Of a stretch of 13,368 nucleotides of DNA, positions 1-6,973 are shown piece after piece (position 1 is the stretch's first letter; every line of letters starts with the position of its first letter). The notes below the pieces were generated by a model. That model saw nothing but the letters and a program-made list of their open reading frames with translations. It ran no database searches and was not told the origin of the DNA. Source of the DNA: Candidatus Bathyarchaeota archaeon (GTDB lineage: Archaea; Thermoproteota; Bathyarchaeia; Bathyarchaeales; DTEX01); assembly GCA_003601725.1 (NCBI GenBank), contig PIYJ01000053.1:1-13368 (forward strand), in the 5' to 3' direction. A program made the translations under genes and the position numbers.

Positions 1-10
1 TCTTCATACT

Positions 11-493
11 TTAACTTGTCTTTCTCTGTCTTTTAGCACAGAGGACTTCGCAGTATTCGTCTCCCGCCGCGACGCATTTGATCACCTTTACATCTACTTC
101 TTCTCCAAGTATTGTGCTTATCATCTTCTCCTCGCGGGCCTCCACGGCTTCACAGAGCTCTTTAGATGATCCTTCTAGGCCGAATGGACAGGGCGGTGCA
201 TGCCGGAAGTGTATCAAATCGTCTGTTAATTCCATTATTTCCACGGGCAAATCAAACATCTCATACATCTTGAATAGTTCGCCAACAGCCCTCATACCTT
301 CTCCTTTAAGCCTGCTCCGCGCCATCTTCGCCCCTTCAACGCCGGCCTCACCCATAACCCTAGATATTATCGGTAAAGCCTCATTCCCATATTTTTCATA
401 GAAAGCCCTACTTAAAGATCCCATCGTCCGAAAATTATGCAGAATTATAGGAGTAAATGCCTTAGCCAGCCTCTTCCCCAACCACCTTGACAA
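11..493 (-). CDS. ATC-hydrolase-like / V4R-like small protein
   Basis: This 160-residue soluble protein has a helical N-terminal half and a cysteine-bearing C-terminal half. The pattern HAPPCPF (residues 98-104), a second Cys at 114, then GDEYC (144-148) with Cys140 and Cys152 nearby resembles the L-2-amino-thiazoline-4-carboxylate hydrolase-like family (PF14196), where a CP motif and a GDxxC motif are typical. V4R ligand- or metal-binding domains look similar. Members are often stand-alone proteins of unknown role, so hydrolase activity should not be assumed; small-ligand or metal binding is equally possible. The start is TTG, chosen because a strong GGAGGTGA lies five bases upstream (plus-strand 499-506) and an in-frame ATG appears only at residue 24. 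It diverges from the HEAT/PH gene across a 248-base spacer. There is no signal peptide or membrane segment. That it is a gene is fairly certain; the family assignment is moderate. Confidence 0.78.
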   Translation of the reverse strand: MSRWLGKRLAKAFTPIILHNFRTMGSLSRAFYEKYGNEALPIISRVMGEAGVEGAKMARSRLKGEGMRAVGELFKMYEMFDLPVEIMELTDDLIHFRHAPPCPFGLEGSSKELCEAVEAREEKMISTILGEEVDVKVIKCVAAGDEYCEVLCAKRQRKTS

Positions 494-498
494 TCAAC

Positions 499-506
499 TC
501 ACCTCC
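499..506 (-). promoter_or_regulatory. Strong Shine-Dalgarno of the ATC-hydrolase-like gene
   Basis: Read on the minus strand this is GGAGGTGA, five bases before a TTG codon. It decides the TTG start of the gene ending at base 11 over the in-frame ATG at residue 24. Confidence 0.75.
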
Positions 507-574
507 CCCTTCTATTATCGTATTTGCATAGCGAATGGTTTAGAGCTCGAATTTTCATCAAAATGCAAGAAACC

Positions 575-591
575 AGTTTTACTAGAAAACT
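575..591. repeat. 17-bp palindrome in a divergent promoter region
   Basis: AGTTTT and AAAACT flank the five-base centre ACTAG. The right arm also forms a direct repeat, ACTAGAA-A-ACTAGAA. It lies in the spacer between the divergent ATC-hydrolase-like and HEAT/PH genes, so it could bind a dimeric regulator. A short AT-rich palindrome may also arise by chance. Confidence 0.3.
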
Positions 592-672
592 AGAATTCCT
601 ACATATTTGATTAAATCCAATTATTATAATTCATTTTTTTCCGATTTATGTTTTTCTTCGATTGGTCGAAAA

Positions 673-682
673 TTTTTTATAG
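673..682 (+). promoter_or_regulatory. TATA-like box for the HEAT/PH gene
   Basis: TTTTTTATAG preceded by GAAAA as a possible BRE lies about 60 bases upstream of the ATG at 742. Transcription would be expected to start near 703, leaving a leader of about 40 bases with GGGGAG just before the ATG. Confidence 0.45.
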
Positions 683-741
683 ATTTGCATCAATCTGCTA
701 TTGAATTTGTTTCTTTCTTTCGAGTTTTGGTCGGGGAGTGA

Positions 742-1512
742 ATGTTTGAAAAATCGCCTAAACCGAATATTAAGGAGTTAAGAAAAAGGCATGATATTGA
801 GGGGCTTATAGAGGCACTAAGACATACTGACTGGCATATAAGGCGTGACGCTGCTGAGGCTCTTGGCGAGCTCAAAGATGTGAGAGCCATCGCTCATTTG
901 ATAGAGGCACTTAAGGATGATGATGCTAAGGTACGTCGCAACGTTGCTTCCGCTTTAGGTTTGAGCTTTTTTGGTGTTGCGAACGATCCCGACGAGAATT
1001 CATGGGCTTTCAATGAGAATACGATAAGAAAGGTTATTGAATCATTAGCAGAAGCTTCCATCAAAGACAAAGATAAAGAAGTGCGCATCAGAGCTGCCTT
1101 ATCTATAAAGTATATTCCGATTCCTGTAAAACTGGAAGAAGGGGAAGAAGTGTTAAAAAAGATAAAGAAAGTAAAGATAGCACATTTTAAAGGCTTTCTA
1201 TTGCTGACTAACCGAAGATTGATTTTTCATGGATACAGTTTACAGGAGTCTCCGTCTATTGAGATGCCTTTAACTGAAATAGTTAGCTGTGAGCTTAAGA
1301 GTTCACTCTTCGGAAAAAAGAAGCTCAGAGTAACAGCTAAGCGTCTAGTTCTGAAGAACTTCTCCAACCTTATCATAGAAGACGTAGCTATACATGGATA
1401 TTCTGAACCGCCTGCATCAGAGTTTAAATCAGGACAGGTAGACTTAAATGGCATTAAAGACCCTGAAGCGTTAAGTTTAGAAATAATGAGACTAGCTAAA
1501 GCGCGCTCTTGA
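742..1512 (+). CDS. HEAT-repeat (PBS-lyase-like) plus PH-like domain protein
   Basis: This soluble protein has 256 residues. The N-terminal part holds tandem HEAT repeats of the PBS-lyase type: residues 17-46 (HTDWHIRRDAAEALGEL), 47-78 (DDAKVRRNVASALG) and a more diverged copy at about 95-125 (DKEVRIRAALSI). A lysine-rich linker (134-148) leads into a bacterial PH/GRAM-like beta domain at about 140-250. Its hallmark is GFLLLTNRRLIF (151-162), followed by a strand pattern ending in a C-terminal helix. HEAT repeats usually mediate protein contacts and PH-like domains may bind lipid or protein, so an adaptor role is likely; no catalytic motif is visible. The ATG at 742 has GGGGAG at 733-738. The same frame continues downstream with only one further stop before 1831, suggesting the protein was once longer (see the remnant at 1513-1833). 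No partner gene adjoins it. Confidence 0.85.
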   Translation: MFEKSPKPNIKELRKRHDIEGLIEALRHTDWHIRRDAAEALGELKDVRAIAHLIEALKDDDAKVRRNVASALGLSFFGVANDPDENSWAFNENTIRKVIESLAEASIKDKDKEVRIRAALSIKYIPIPVKLEEGEEVLKKIKKVKIAHFKGFLLLTNRRLIFHGYSLQESPSIEMPLTEIVSCELKSSLFGKKKLRVTAKRLVLKNFSNLIIEDVAIHGYSEPPASEFKSGQVDLNGIKDPEALSLEIMRLAKARS

Positions 1513-1833
1513 ATAGTCGAGAATTATGAGAGTGGAATTACAGTTGATGAGGAGCACGACGGCCTCTTAACGACTGAGAGATTGCTGCTAATTAGAGAAG
1601 ATGATCTCAAAAGTCCAGCTTCAAAATATAACGAAGACCCATCGAGTTAACAAAAGAAGAAGATACCTTTAACTCTGAGAGCACCTTGTCAAAAAGGACG
1701 TCTCGATTGGTCGGTTTTAAGAGATCTTCAATATTTCCTTGAATTGGGAAAGATAATTCAAAAATGCAGGCTGATAAAAACCAAGGCAAATTCTTGCATT
1801 TTATTTAAAGATTATTTTACTTATTCCGCTTAG
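1513..1833 (+). pseudogene. In-frame remnant with a second PH-like motif after the HEAT/PH stop
   Basis: After the TGA at 1510-1512 the same frame stays open to a TAA at 1648-1650 and again to a TAG at 1831-1833. The first piece (about 45 residues) includes DGLLTTERLLLIRED, which resembles GFLLLTNRRLIF of the upstream PH-like domain. The second piece (about 60 residues) is lysine-rich and has no recognisable domain. Neither has a credible start codon or ribosome binding site. The simplest reading is a decayed C-terminal extension, or a decayed tandem copy of a PH-like gene, now separated by two stops. It could also be non-coding sequence open by chance. Confidence 0.4.
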
Positions 1834-1964
1834 AAATCGCCTAAAGTTCGCTTTTTCCGAAAAATTTTAAACGAGAACATATATCCACCCCCGCGGCACC
1901 ACAAAACCCTCGCGACAATTTCGCTTCCTTCGAAGAGCTAAGCGCCTTCGATCTCGCATGTATA

Positions 1965-1988
1965 TTTAAATCTGGGTTTAAATCTGGG
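1965..1988. repeat. Two exact tandem copies of a 12-bp unit
   Basis: TTTAAATCTGGG occurs twice back to back (1965-1976 and 1977-1988). There are only two copies, so it is probably a local duplication; each copy contains TTTAAA, which is TATA-like. Confidence 0.7.
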
Positions 1989-2258
1989 CCTCGACGAAGC
2001 ATTTTTGTTTCCTCAGCTGTTCCGACCGTTTTACATAATGTGTTCTCCCGATTTCTTTTAGAAGAAGACTTCTTCAAGCTTAACGTATAGAAGCGTTTGA
2101 AGCGTATTTATCTTAGTCTTGGTTTCCAAGCCTAAAGACGATTCGGTCTTTTCAAATATTTTTCTTTAGATGAGAAAGTATCGTAGCTGAAAATTCTATC
2201 CAGTTCTCGCGGCAACGCATATGACGTGGCGATTAAGCCGTTTAATAGCGCGCATAGA

Positions 2259-2270
2259 TTTAAATATTAT
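2259..2270 (+). promoter_or_regulatory. TATA-like box inside the longest frame of the secreted-protein gene
   Basis: TTTAAATATTAT would place transcription start near 2290. That is downstream of the GTG at 2226 but upstream of the TTG at 2301, and so favours the shorter protein. Confidence 0.4.
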
Positions 2271-2300
2271 AATCAAGCAGTTTTGTCTGAAGGCAGGAAT

Positions 2301-3500
2301 TTGAACCTAAAAATAATCATTTCGTTATTGATTGTGGCCATAGTAGCAGCTATTGCTTTTGGAGTTGTTTTCTCCCGTGAGAACATAAATGAATCCAACA
2401 CTGTCAGAATTGAAGGATGCCTTCCAAGTGGTCATACCAAGGTGGTGGCTTTCTACCCAGATGGAGAACATGCGGTCTCCACCTTCTCTGGCGGTAAATT
2501 CTCAATCAACGTGGAGAAGAGTTCGCCTTTAGTCTTGATTTTCCTCACAGATGACAACGATTACCTCGGATATGTAACTTTAGGGAAAGGGATAGACACG
2601 TTCCCCATGACAAAAACAGCGGAAGGCGTGGTAACCATCGATTTACAGGATCTTTCTCTCTCTAACAATACCCTCAGCCCATCTCATAATCCGCTGGGAA
2701 GCGAAATCCAGTTAACACCTGAGGAAGAAGCTCTTGTGGCTCAAATTGATGATTTCTTTGCTTCCATGGCCAAAAACCCTGATAGGGACGATAACGGGGA
2801 AGCGGATTTCTTGGAAGGGAAGTTCTTTAGCATATGGATTACATACTTTATAGACGGAGGTGTATTTGGCAGTAACCTTTCTCCGGCCGTGTATAAGCCA
2901 GCATACATCGAAGGCTACAGACTGTCCTTCGGCGCTATAGATGCTGATCGGCCGAGTGGAGTGGTTTTCAACGGTCCAGAAGGCTCAGGACTTTCGAACG
3001 CAGCCTCTGAGCAATCAATTGTGCTGCTCGGAAACGAAAACGAGACCATGTATAGTTCACCTCTAATACATGAGGCACTTCCGCCAGCTGGAGAATATAT
3101 AGTGACCTATAAAGACGAGGATTTGTCCTTTGAGATCCCAGACCAGTCTTCAGCTCCGTCTCGTATAGTATTAGCGGTCCCAACTGTAACCTTGAATAAA
3201 GATGGAACTATAAACAAGATAAGCTGGAAGTATGTGTCTGGCGGAGGATCCGGAACGATCGACCCTGAGGGAATCATGAGTGAAGTTATGATTCAAATAG
3301 GTGGGACTGGAGCTCCTTACGAGGATTATCCGCAACCAGACATGATGTACGTCTCTGAGTGGATTCCCGCCACAACAACGGAACACGTGTTGCCCACTCA
3401 AAAAATAAAATGGTCAGAGGTCACCCGCGTATGCATGGCATATAACGACGTTTACCGAAACCATTATGTTGTTACATGGCGGAAAAACATAGGGAGTTAA
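2301..3500 (+). CDS. Membrane-anchored or secreted protein with one EF-hand-like loop, function unknown
   Basis: I do not recognise the family. From the TTG at 2301 the protein has 399 residues and starts MNLKIIISLLIVAIVAA, a short basic end plus a hydrophobic segment of about 20 residues typical of a signal peptide or N-terminal anchor. The rest is hydrophilic and beta-rich. A small Ig-like or carboxypeptidase-regulatory-like domain is plausible at about 36-120. Then comes a perfect-spacing calcium loop DRDDNGEADFLE (161-172; Asp/Asp/Asn ligands and Glu at position 12), and a C-terminal domain with SGGGSGT near 315. An extracytoplasmic, calcium-stabilised role is inferred. The frame stays open back to a GTG at 2226, but that start lacks a ribosome binding site, would put 25 polar residues before the hydrophobic segment, and has a TATA-like box after it. 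AGGCAGG at 2291-2297 precedes the TTG. It stands alone; convergent with the deacylase gene. Confidence 0.75.
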   Translation: MNLKIIISLLIVAIVAAIAFGVVFSRENINESNTVRIEGCLPSGHTKVVAFYPDGEHAVSTFSGGKFSINVEKSSPLVLIFLTDDNDYLGYVTLGKGIDTFPMTKTAEGVVTIDLQDLSLSNNTLSPSHNPLGSEIQLTPEEEALVAQIDDFFASMAKNPDRDDNGEADFLEGKFFSIWITYFIDGGVFGSNLSPAVYKPAYIEGYRLSFGAIDADRPSGVVFNGPEGSGLSNAASEQSIVLLGNENETMYSSPLIHEALPPAGEYIVTYKDEDLSFEIPDQSSAPSRIVLAVPTVTLNKDGTINKISWKYVSGGGSGTIDPEGIMSEVMIQIGGTGAPYEDYPQPDMMYVSEWIPATTTEHVLPTQKIKWSEVTRVCMAYNDVYRNHYVVTWRKNIGS

Positions 3501-3948
3501 AGGAAAAGCGAAAAATTCCCCGAATTTCCCCTTTTAAAAAAGAAACTTACTGTTTTTATCTTTGGCAAGATATGACTACACGCACAAATTCGCATAGAAG
3601 GCCTACAAATTTAATTATTCTTATGCATTTCTGACCTCTCATGTAAATTATTTTTAACGTCAAAAATTATCATGTCAGAAAAATTCAAGATTTTCCCTAT
3701 TAGCCAACTCTTTTAAATGTGGAGAAACCTCAAGGATGCTGGCATTTTAGAAACCAGCAAGACCATTATCATTTCTCATCTTAACCTTGGCAAGGTTATA
3801 TTTCACCCTTGGATGCTAATCTTCTGAATTTTTCATATTGATGAAAGATGAAAGGAAAATTAGTGGTTGAAATAGACCTTGAAAGGGTTCTCTTAATCCA
3901 GAAGGCTATAATCAAACGAGGTAATCGAAGAGGAAGCTCCCATTTAAA
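3501..3948. other. Gene-poor convergent spacer with complementary CAAGG/CCTTG segments
   Basis: This lies between the convergent secreted-protein and deacylase genes. It holds a T-tract (3553-3557), a stem TGCTGG/CCAGCA (3737-3742 with 3754-3759), a 15-bp palindrome AACCTTG-G-CAAGGTT (3783-3797), and a direct repeat of GGATGCT (3734-3740, 3811-3817). A tiny open frame sits at 3848-3952. No larger gene is visible. Confidence 0.5.
3551..3563 (+). terminator. T-rich terminator candidate of the secreted-protein gene
   Basis: TGTTTTTATCTTT begins about 50 bases after the stop at 3500. Archaeal termination often needs only a T-tract in the coding strand, so this is plausible. There is no strong hairpin before it. 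Confidence 0.4.
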
Positions 3949-3952
3949 CTAG
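3848..3952 (+). CDS. Possible 34-residue microprotein, uncertain
   Basis: An ATG frame of 34 codons reads MKGKLVVEIDLERVLLIQKA and continues to a basic tail, ending in TAG that overlaps the stop of the opposite-strand deacylase gene by three bases. A short strand followed by a helix and an RG turn recalls the first half of a ribbon-helix-helix DNA-binding fold, but it is too short for a complete one. The preceding bases TTGATGAAAG give no clear ribosome binding site. It may be a real small gene, a truncated regulator, or chance. Confidence 0.22.
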   Translation: MKGKLVVEIDLERVLLIQKAIIKRGNRRGSSHLN

Positions 3953-5550
3953 CTATCTCTTCTTAGGACTTTTCCCGGTTTTTCTTTTGTGTGCTCTCCT
4001 TCCTCCATGACTATTTTTCCGTTTATTATCACGTATTTTATTCCCTCTGGATATTGGTGTGGAGCCGTAAAGGTTGCCTTATCGGTTATCTTCCTCGGAT
4101 TAAATATTGTTATGTCCGCCCACATTCCCTCTTTTATTAGGCCTCTATCCTTTAAGCCTAATTTCTGCGCTGGAAAAGATGTCATCTTTCTAATAGCATC
4201 TTGGAGAGTCAGAACTTTTTCTTCTCTGACATATTTCCCTAGAACCCTAGGAAATGTTCCGTAGGCTCTCGGATGAGGTTTTCCGGCAGCTAATATTCCG
4301 TAGGCTGCCCTCGCTGAGCTATCCGAGCCTATCATCGAAAATGGACTTTTCAGCACCCTTCGCATGTCATCTTCTGACATTGAGAATAATACGACGCTGG
4401 TTGAAGACTTCTCCTCAATTATCAAATCGAAAACAAAGTCAAAGGGGTCAACACTCTTCTGTCCGGCTAACTCAGAAATCATCTTCCCCTCATATTCCGG
4501 ATGCCCCTTACAGTAGGATATCATTATGTTTTCCCAGCCTATTATGCTTGCAACGCTTCGCCATTTACCCACGCCTTTAACCATGTCATTCCTTAGCTTT
4601 CGACGAGATTCCGAATCCTTAAGCTTTTCCAACATCTTTTTCACACCGCCCTCATGAGCGTAGGGGGGCAGAATGGAATCTAATCCGAAGCTGCCAGCCG
4701 TGTAGGGGTAAACATCACATGTCACTTCTACTCCGAGGCCGCGGGCTTCTTCAATCATTCTAAGCGTTTCCTTGACTTTGCCCCAATTTTCCCTGCCCGC
4801 CGCCTTATGATGAGAAATCTCAACTGGCACCTTTGCCTTCTCACCTATTTCTATTGCTTCTTTAACAGAATCCAGAAGTTGATGTTCTTCTCCCCGAATA
4901 TGACTTGAATAAATTCCACCATACTTTGCCACAACCTTACATAGCTCTATTATTTCTTCTGTTTCTGCATAGCAGCTCGGCGGATATATTAGGCCAGTTG
5001 ACATACCAAATGCGCCCTGCTCTAATGACTCCGCCAGCAACCGCTTCATTTGTTCAAGCTCCATTGAAGTCGGTCTTCGCTTTTCATATCCCATCACAAA
5101 GGCTCTTAATGTTCCATGTCCAACGAGAGGCGCTAAATTTAACGAAACACCATTTCGCTCAATTACCTCCATATACTCGGCTGTGGATGACCATTCCAGC
5201 CTGGCATCTGCCTCTTTCAGCATAGGCGAAGTCTCCAGAATTTGTTCGCGGAGGCGATCGTTTAGGGGCGCGGCGGAAAAACCGCAATTTCCTATCACTT
5301 CGGTTGTTACTCCTTGTCTCACCTTGCTCTCCATGTAAGGATTAATCAGCGGCGTCAGATCGGAATGGGAATGCATATCGATAAAACCAGGACTTATAAT
5401 GCATCCTTCCGCGTCAATCACTTTTTCAGCTTCGGAGTGTAATCTGCCAATTTTCGATATTTTTCCATTCTTGATGCCTATGTCTCCATAAAACCATGGA
5501 TTTCCAGTTCCGTCTACAATTTTTCCGCCCTTTATTATGATGCTATACAT
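3949..5550 (-). CDS. N-acyl-D-amino-acid deacylase (D-aminoacylase family amidohydrolase)
   Basis: This 533-residue cytoplasmic metal-dependent amidohydrolase (COG3653-like) is likely to hydrolyse N-acyl-D-amino acids to the free D-amino acid and a carboxylate. The N- and C-terminal edges form the small beta domain (IIIKGGKIVDGTG at 4-16; GLIKEGMWADITIF at 470-483). Metal-site motifs of the family are present: GFIDMHSHSD (55-64, His60/His62), NCGFSAAP (88-95, Cys89), SSHIRGE (215-221, His217), EISHHKAAG (244-252, His247) and IGSDSSARA (407-415, Asp410, catalytic base). DVYPYTAGS (279-287) is also typical. The length is usual for the family. The frame extends to a TTG at 5565, but the ATG at 5550 gives the typical MYSIIIKGG start and has GAAGG upstream. 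Its own TATA-like box lies at 5584-5592. Substrate side chain is not predictable; peptide or cell-wall D-amino acid scavenging is a guess. Confidence 0.9.
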   Translation of the reverse strand: MYSIIIKGGKIVDGTGNPWFYGDIGIKNGKISKIGRLHSEAEKVIDAEGCIISPGFIDMHSHSDLTPLINPYMESKVRQGVTTEVIGNCGFSAAPLNDRLREQILETSPMLKEADARLEWSSTAEYMEVIERNGVSLNLAPLVGHGTLRAFVMGYEKRRPTSMELEQMKRLLAESLEQGAFGMSTGLIYPPSCYAETEEIIELCKVVAKYGGIYSSHIRGEEHQLLDSVKEAIEIGEKAKVPVEISHHKAAGRENWGKVKETLRMIEEARGLGVEVTCDVYPYTAGSFGLDSILPPYAHEGGVKKMLEKLKDSESRRKLRNDMVKGVGKWRSVASIIGWENIMISYCKGHPEYEGKMISELAGQKSVDPFDFVFDLIIEEKSSTSVVLFSMSEDDMRRVLKSPFSMIGSDSSARAAYGILAAGKPHPRAYGTFPRVLGKYVREEKVLTLQDAIRKMTSFPAQKLGLKDRGLIKEGMWADITIFNPRKITDKATFTAPHQYPEGIKYVIINGKIVMEEGEHTKEKPGKVLRRDS

Positions 5551-5583
5551 TTTGTTCGCCTTCAAACTATAGATTTCATTAAC

Positions 5584-5592
5584 GATATAAAG
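5584..5592 (-). promoter_or_regulatory. TATA-like box for the D-aminoacylase gene
   Basis: On the minus strand this reads CTTTATATC, about 35-40 bases before the ATG at 5550. The predicted transcript start near 5563 leaves a leader of roughly 15 bases, which fits the ATG rather than the TTG start. Confidence 0.5.
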
Positions 5593-5805
5593 TATTACAG
5601 ATCTGGAATAGCGATTCTTTTAGAAGTATGTAGGCATTTAAAGCAAGTGTGCTTTATGAAAGGTAAAGCTACAAAGTAGAGCTTGTAATGAAGATGAAAG
5701 AGACTAGAGGAATTTTAATAGATAAAGTTCTATGGAAATGAATGTACAATACAAGACCATTCAAAAATATAGGCGGATAATAGGTGAATACACAATGATT
5801 TGTAG

Positions 5806-5812
5806 AAAAAAA
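5806..5812 (-). terminator. T7 tract after the zinc dehydrogenase gene
   Basis: Seven consecutive T on the minus strand, about 64 bases past the stop at 5876, fit an archaeal T-tract terminator. This would separate the dehydrogenase transcript from the deacylase gene. Confidence 0.45.
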
Positions 5813-5875
5813 CATTCAGAGAAGTTGCTTAAACCTTGCTTTTTCCGAGAATAAAGAATATGCAGAAAGCTTTGA

Positions 5876-6898
5876 TTATGGTTTAACTAGGACTTTTACA
5901 GCTCCTTCAAGTCTTTTCTCTGCAACTTCGAAGGCCCTGTGGATCTCCTCAAGTCTAAAGATGTGACTTATGAGAGGCTTCAGTTTCACCTTTCCGGACA
6001 AGGCGATCTTCACGGCTCTCTGGAATGTGAATGGGCTTCGATAGGATGTTGTTATTGTCAACTCCTTCTCGTATAATTCGAAGGGTTTAACCTCCCAAAC
6101 GGCATCTTCCGGTGAAACTCCAAATATGTTAAGCCTCCCTCCTCTCCTTGTGGCTTTCATGGCTTGGGTTATGGCCTTCGGGCTGCCCACAGCTTCTATT
6201 GCGACGTCAACTCCGTATCCGCCTGTCAGTCTCTTTATGGCTTCAACCGGGTCTTCCTCCGCTACATTGATTGTATGGTCTGCTCCGAGGTCTCTGGCCA
6301 GCTTGAGCCTTGCATCTTCCATATCCGTCTGAATTACCATGGAGGCGCCGGCTAGCTTTACAAGTTGAAGAAGGATCAAACCGATAGGTCCAGCGCCAAC
6401 TATGGCGACGGTATCACCGGTTCTAACTTTAGCTTGATCTATGCCTCTTACACAGCAGGCTAGGGGCTCAATCAGAGCTGCCTCGTCGAGGTTGAAGCCT
6501 TCAGTCACCTTATACACGTTCTCCGCCTTCGTCTTCACATACTCCGCAAAGGCTCCGTTAATCGTTACACCAGTTGCTTTCAGGTTCTCGCAGAAATAGT
6601 TCCGCTCAGACATGCGGCAGAAATAACATGACCCGCAGAGGATATTAGGCTCGGCGACAACCGGGTCCCCGATCTTTAAATTTTTAACGTCACGTCCGGT
6701 TTCAACTATTACTCCTGAAAATTCATGGCCTAGAATTATCGGCATGCTAGTCTTCCATTCACCCCTATAGATGTGGATATCCGTCCCACAGACTCCCGTT
6801 GCGTTGACCTTGATCAGGACTTCATCGGTTGAGAATTCTGGAGTCGACACATCCTCCAGTCTGAGGTCTCTAATATTGTATAAGACTGCTGCCCGCAT
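5876..6898 (-). CDS. Zinc-dependent medium-chain alcohol/polyol dehydrogenase
   Basis: This 340-residue MDR-superfamily enzyme oxidises a secondary alcohol or polyol with a nicotinamide cofactor. The catalytic zinc site is complete: Cys37 in GVCGTD (35-40), His58-Glu59 in GHEFSG (57-62) and Glu144 in IEPLACC. The structural zinc lobe has its four cysteines (88, 91, 94, 103). The Rossmann fold shows GAGPIG (168-173), and Asp192 at the end of the second strand suggests NAD over NADP. It resembles threonine and sorbitol/L-iditol dehydrogenases; substrate cannot be told from sequence. The ATG at 6898 follows a weak GTGAT ribosome binding site. It has its own TATA-like box (6939-6949) and a 17-bp palindrome (6957-6973), so it is probably regulated separately from the Gfo/Idh/MocA operon, which lies upstream on the same strand. 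A role in the same sugar-like pathway is inferred from proximity. Confidence 0.93.
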   Translation of the reverse strand: MRAAVLYNIRDLRLEDVSTPEFSTDEVLIKVNATGVCGTDIHIYRGEWKTSMPIILGHEFSGVIVETGRDVKNLKIGDPVVAEPNILCGSCYFCRMSERNYFCENLKATGVTINGAFAEYVKTKAENVYKVTEGFNLDEAALIEPLACCVRGIDQAKVRTGDTVAIVGAGPIGLILLQLVKLAGASMVIQTDMEDARLKLARDLGADHTINVAEEDPVEAIKRLTGGYGVDVAIEAVGSPKAITQAMKATRRGGRLNIFGVSPEDAVWEVKPFELYEKELTITTSYRSPFTFQRAVKIALSGKVKLKPLISHIFRLEEIHRAFEVAEKRLEGAVKVLVKP

Positions 6899-6938
6899 TT
6901 TCTATCACTTCGATCGCTTTTTTATGAGGAGTAAATAG

Positions 6939-6949
6939 CTATTTATAAT
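6939..6949 (-). promoter_or_regulatory. TATA-like box for the zinc dehydrogenase gene
   Basis: ATTATAAATAG on the minus strand lies about 45 bases before the ATG at 6898, placing the transcript start near 6918 with a leader of about 20 bases. Confidence 0.55.
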
Positions 6950-6956
6950 GAATGGA

Positions 6957-6973
6957 AAAAGCTTCAAGCTTTT
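6957..6973. promoter_or_regulatory. Perfect 17-bp palindrome next to the dehydrogenase promoter
   Basis: AAAAGCTT-C-AAGCTTTT has 8-bp arms around one base. It sits about 8 bases upstream of the TATA-like box on the minus strand, adjoining or covering the BRE position, where archaeal activators or repressors commonly bind. It is a candidate operator for the dehydrogenase gene. Confidence 0.4.

Larger units (their letters stand above)
1834..2300. other. Gene-poor stretch with short repeats
   Basis: I see no convincing gene here. A 78-codon minus-strand frame (1841-2077) is serine/lysine-rich, resembles no family and contains the repeated PDLN produced by a tandem DNA repeat. The stretch holds a 12-bp tandem repeat (1965-1988), a 15-bp palindrome GAAGAAG-A-CTTCTTC (2061-2075), a direct repeat of GAAGCGT (2090-2096 and 2099-2105), and an AT-rich box at 2259-2270. 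Confidence 0.5.
5551..5875. other. AT-rich spacer between dehydrogenase and deacylase genes
   Basis: I see no gene. It contains the deacylase promoter (5584-5592), two short hairpin-forming segments (AAGCA-AGTG-TGCTT at 5641-5654 and AAGCTAC/GTAGAGCTT at about 5665-5683), and the probable terminator of the dehydrogenase gene (5806-5812). Confidence 0.5.

Noticed and set aside
1841..2077. 78-codon minus-strand frame in the gene-poor stretch
   Set aside because: No ribosome binding site, no family resemblance, and its repeated PDLN is an effect of the 12-bp tandem DNA repeat.
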